Source: Pseudomonadota bacterium
Lineage (GTDB): Bacteria; Pseudomonadota; Gammaproteobacteria; Steroidobacterales; Steroidobacteraceae
Assembly (NCBI GenBank): GCA_016703895.1
Contig: JADJBE010000001.1
Span: 874,556 to 938,555, forward strand
Reading direction: 5' to 3'
Length of the DNA: 64,000 nucleotides
Both the position numbers and the translations under genes were made by a program. How positions within the stretch are numbered: position 1 is the stretch's first letter; every line of letters starts with the position of its first letter. The notes beneath the pieces were generated by a model. That model ran no database searches. It was not told where the DNA came from and saw only the letters and a list, made by a program, of their open reading frames with translations. Of the stretch, positions 61,825-64,000 are shown piece after piece.

Positions 61825-63638
61825 ATGTATCGTGCACCCATCAAAGATATCCAATTCGTCCTCAATGAGCTGATCGATACACGGCAACTCAGCGAGTGTC
61901 AGGCGTTCGCGGACTATTCCGCCGAGACGACTGAGGCAATTCTGACCGAGGCGGCGCGTTTCGCCGAGACGGTGCTGGAGCCGCTCTGCAAGAGCGGCGA
62001 TCAGTCGGGCGCTAAGTGGACGCCGGAGGGCGTGACCACACCGGCTGGTTTCAAAGAGGCGTACCAGCAGTTTGCCGAGAATGGCTGGGCGAGCCTGCGT
62101 GCTGCCGCACTGAGTTTGGCGGGCAGCATGTGCCGATCATGTTGGGGACGGCGGTCGAGGAGATGTGGGCGGGCGCCAATCTCGCTTTCAAGCTTTGTCC
62201 GATGTTGACCCAGGGTGCGATCGAGGCGTTCGAGCAGTACGCGGCGCCGGAGCATCAGCAGACATTTCTACCAAAGATGGTGTCGGGCGAATGGACCGGG
62301 ACCATGAATCTCACCGAGCCGCAGGCGGGCTCGGACCTGGCGCAAATTCGCACGCGAGCGGTGCCTGACGGCAAGCACTATCGGCTGTTCGGCCAGAAGA
62401 TATTCATCACCTACGGTGAGCACGACTTCACGTCGAACATCGTTCATATGGTGCTGGCTCGCATCGATGGAGCGCCGCCGGGCGTCCGGGGTATCTCGCT
62501 GTTCATCGTACCGAAGTTCCTGGTGAACCCGGACGGGTCGTTAGGTGAGCGTAACGATGTGAAGTGCGCGTCGATCGAGCATAAGCTCGGCATTCACGCG
62601 AGTCCTACCTGCGTGATGATGTATGGCGAGCAGCAGGGCGCCATTGGTTACATTGTTGGCGAACCAAACCGCGGCCTCGAGTACATGTTCGTGATGATGA
62701 ATGCGGCGCGGTTGTCGGTCGGCATGGAGGGCTACGCACTGGCGGAACGGGCTTTCCAGCAGGCCGCTGATTGGGCGCGGACACGCGTGCAAGGCAAACC
62801 TCCCGCCACAGCGGCACGCATTGGTCGCAGTGCGTCGATGGGTACCGGCACGTCGCCCGCGCCGATCATCGGCCATCCGGACGTCAAACGCATGCTCCTG
62901 ACGATGAAGTCCTACACCGAGGCGATGCGCGCGACAGCGCTCTACGCGGCATTCCAGCTCGACGTTGGAGCGCAACATGCCGACGAGTCGGTTCGGACGG
63001 CTGCCCAGGCGCGCGGTGATCTACTCATACCGATCGTGAAGGGCTTCAGCACGGAGATGGGTGTGGAGATTGCGTCCATCGGTATTCAAGTGCACGGTGG
63101 CATGGGGTACATCGAGGAGACTGGCGCTGCGCAGACCTTGCGCGATGTGCGCATTACCACGATCTATGAAGGCACGACGGGCATCCAATCAAATGACCTG
63201 ATCGGCCGCAAGGTGGGTCGTGATCGAGGTGCTGCGATGTTCGCGCTGCTGGATGACATGACCCGCGAGCTGGAGGCACTGCCGGCAACCGCCGCCGCCA
63301 GCGCGACGACCGCGGCATTGACAGGCGTCGCCGACTTGCGCGCGTCTACCGAGTCGCTATTGCAGTCGCTCGGTAGCGCGCCCGATCGAGGCGATGGCGG
63401 TCTCGGTTCCTATCTGCGGCTGTGCGGCATCGTGATCGGCGGCTGGCTGTTAGCGAAGTCCGCCGCGATCGCAGCAGAGAGAATCGCAGGCCAAACAACC
63501 GACAGCGAGTTTTTCAGCGCGAAACTGCGCAGCGCACATTTCTATGCGGAGCAGATCATGCCCATGGCCGGCGCGCTCGCGCGTATCGTACAGTCGGGCG
63601 CGGCCAGCGTCGTCGAAACCGATGCGGCGCATATCTAG
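61825..63638 (+). pseudogene. Frameshifted acyl-CoA dehydrogenase
   Basis: The first frame starts MYRAPIKDIQFVLNEL and runs to AENGWASLRAAA near 62105. The rest follows in another frame from EFGGQHVPIMLGTAVEEMWAG. One missing base at about 62108-62112 (a codon for P before EFGGQ would fit) restores about 604 aa, the long class with a C-terminal extension. Visible are MNLTEPQAGSDL, the flavin-contact YGEHDFTSNIVHMVLARI and QVHGGMGYIEETGAAQ near the catalytic region. Beta-oxidation role likely. Confidence 0.86.
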
Positions 63639-63664
63639 CTGCGAATAATCTCGAGGACATCAGT

Positions 63665-64000
63665 ATGCACAGACGTGACTTCTTGACGACTGCGGCCGGT
63701 TTGGCGGGTGCATCGCTTGCGAATGCGCACATCGGTGGACATCTCGACGAGGCTGGCAACGAGATGATCACGCGGCAGATTCCCTCGAGCGGTGAAGCGC
63801 TGCCAGTGATTGGTCTGGGTACCTCAGGGCCATTCGAAGTCGGCGCTGAGGATGCTGTCCGGGCACGTTTGCGCGAAGTACTGCAGGCGTTCTTCGCCTC
63901 AGGCGCTACGGTGATCGACACGTCTCCGATGTATTCGACCGCTGAAGCGGTGCTCGGTGATCTGTTGACACCCGCGCAGCAGAAACTCGTGTTCATGGCT
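63665..64000 (+). CDS. Tat-exported aldo/keto reductase (5' part)
   Basis: 112 codons visible; open at the window end. HRRDFLTTAAGLAGASLANA (residues 2-21) is a twin-arginine signal, then PVIGLGTSGPFEVG and VIDTSPMYSTAEAVLGDLL, the aldo/keto reductase start with the catalytic Asp and Tyr. An exported member of the family. Downstream of the acyl-CoA dehydrogenase gene by 26 bases. Confidence 0.85.
   Translation, partial: MHRRDFLTTAAGLAGASLANAHIGGHLDEAGNEMITRQIPSSGEALPVIGLGTSGPFEVGAEDAVRARLREVLQAFFASGATVIDTSPMYSTAEAVLGDLLTPAQQKLVFMA

Noticed and set aside
1..64000. tRNA, rRNA, CRISPR arrays, transposases and phage genes
   Set aside because: Looked for cloverleaf T-loop signatures in the gene gaps, regularly spaced repeats and transposase-like proteins; none seen.
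1..64000. Apparent excess of the word CTAAC/GTTAG on both strands
   Set aside because: A rough count over the first 29 kb was close to that expected from base composition, so no signal is claimed.

Overview
The window is a GC-rich bacterial chromosome segment, almost entirely coding. It most likely comes from a gammaproteobacterium near the Xanthomonadales, Nevskiales or Steroidobacterales. The evidence is gene order: bioBFHCD with a BirA-type operator beside comF, recG-ridA-spoT-rpoZ-gmk-yicC, mrcA facing pilMNOPQ-aroK-aroB, and tesA facing ybbA-ybbP. There are no rRNA or tRNA genes, CRISPR arrays, phage genes or transposases that I can see.

Layout. 1-2.5 kb (minus) holds cytochrome c oxidase genes (ctaD, cut by the window edge, then ctaC and a DUF2244 gene). 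2.5-7.2 kb (minus) is the biotin operon, with comF divergent. 8-15.6 kb carries ubiA, a modular secreted esterase, recG, ridA, spoT and rpoZ. A two-gene nucleotidyltransferase module (15.8-16.4 kb, plus) splits the usual rpoZ-gmk pair. gmk-yicC then face a PP2C phosphatase-rph-rdgB-hemW run. 21.7-28.6 kb has rpmE, an M48 peptidase, gltA, a frameshifted membrane protein and an exported catalase-peroxidase. 29-42.8 kb is mrcA, pilMNOPQ, an Ig-domain lipoprotein, aroK, aroB and dgt. 43.7-49.2 kb has fadD, tesA, ybbA and ybbP. The last 15 kb is accessory: a metallophosphoesterase, a DUF4139 protein, a TetR-controlled export system, a degenerate EAL protein, oxidoreductases, a LysR regulator and an acyl-CoA dehydrogenase.

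Three regulatory structures stand out. First, a class I cyclic-di-GMP (GEMM) riboswitch sits in the leader of pilMNOPQ, linking the second messenger to type IV pilus assembly. Second, four intergenic elements of 171-180 bp (25007, 28637, 28938 and 39720) share a core but have different, self-complementary outer arms. The arms co-vary between copies, as in a structured RNA or cruciform. I do not recognise this family, and it is the best candidate here for something undescribed. Third, katG has a near-consensus promoter overlapped by a 7-1-7 palindrome of Fur/PerR type, and its product carries a twin-arginine signal.

Four genes (at about 25.57, 49.66, 52.95 and 62.11 kb) are each broken by one frameshift, with the rest of the protein intact in another frame. 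That pattern suggests either assembly indels or recent decay, so reading-frame claims there should be checked against reads. All identifications come from motifs, lengths and gene order read by eye; no database search was run.
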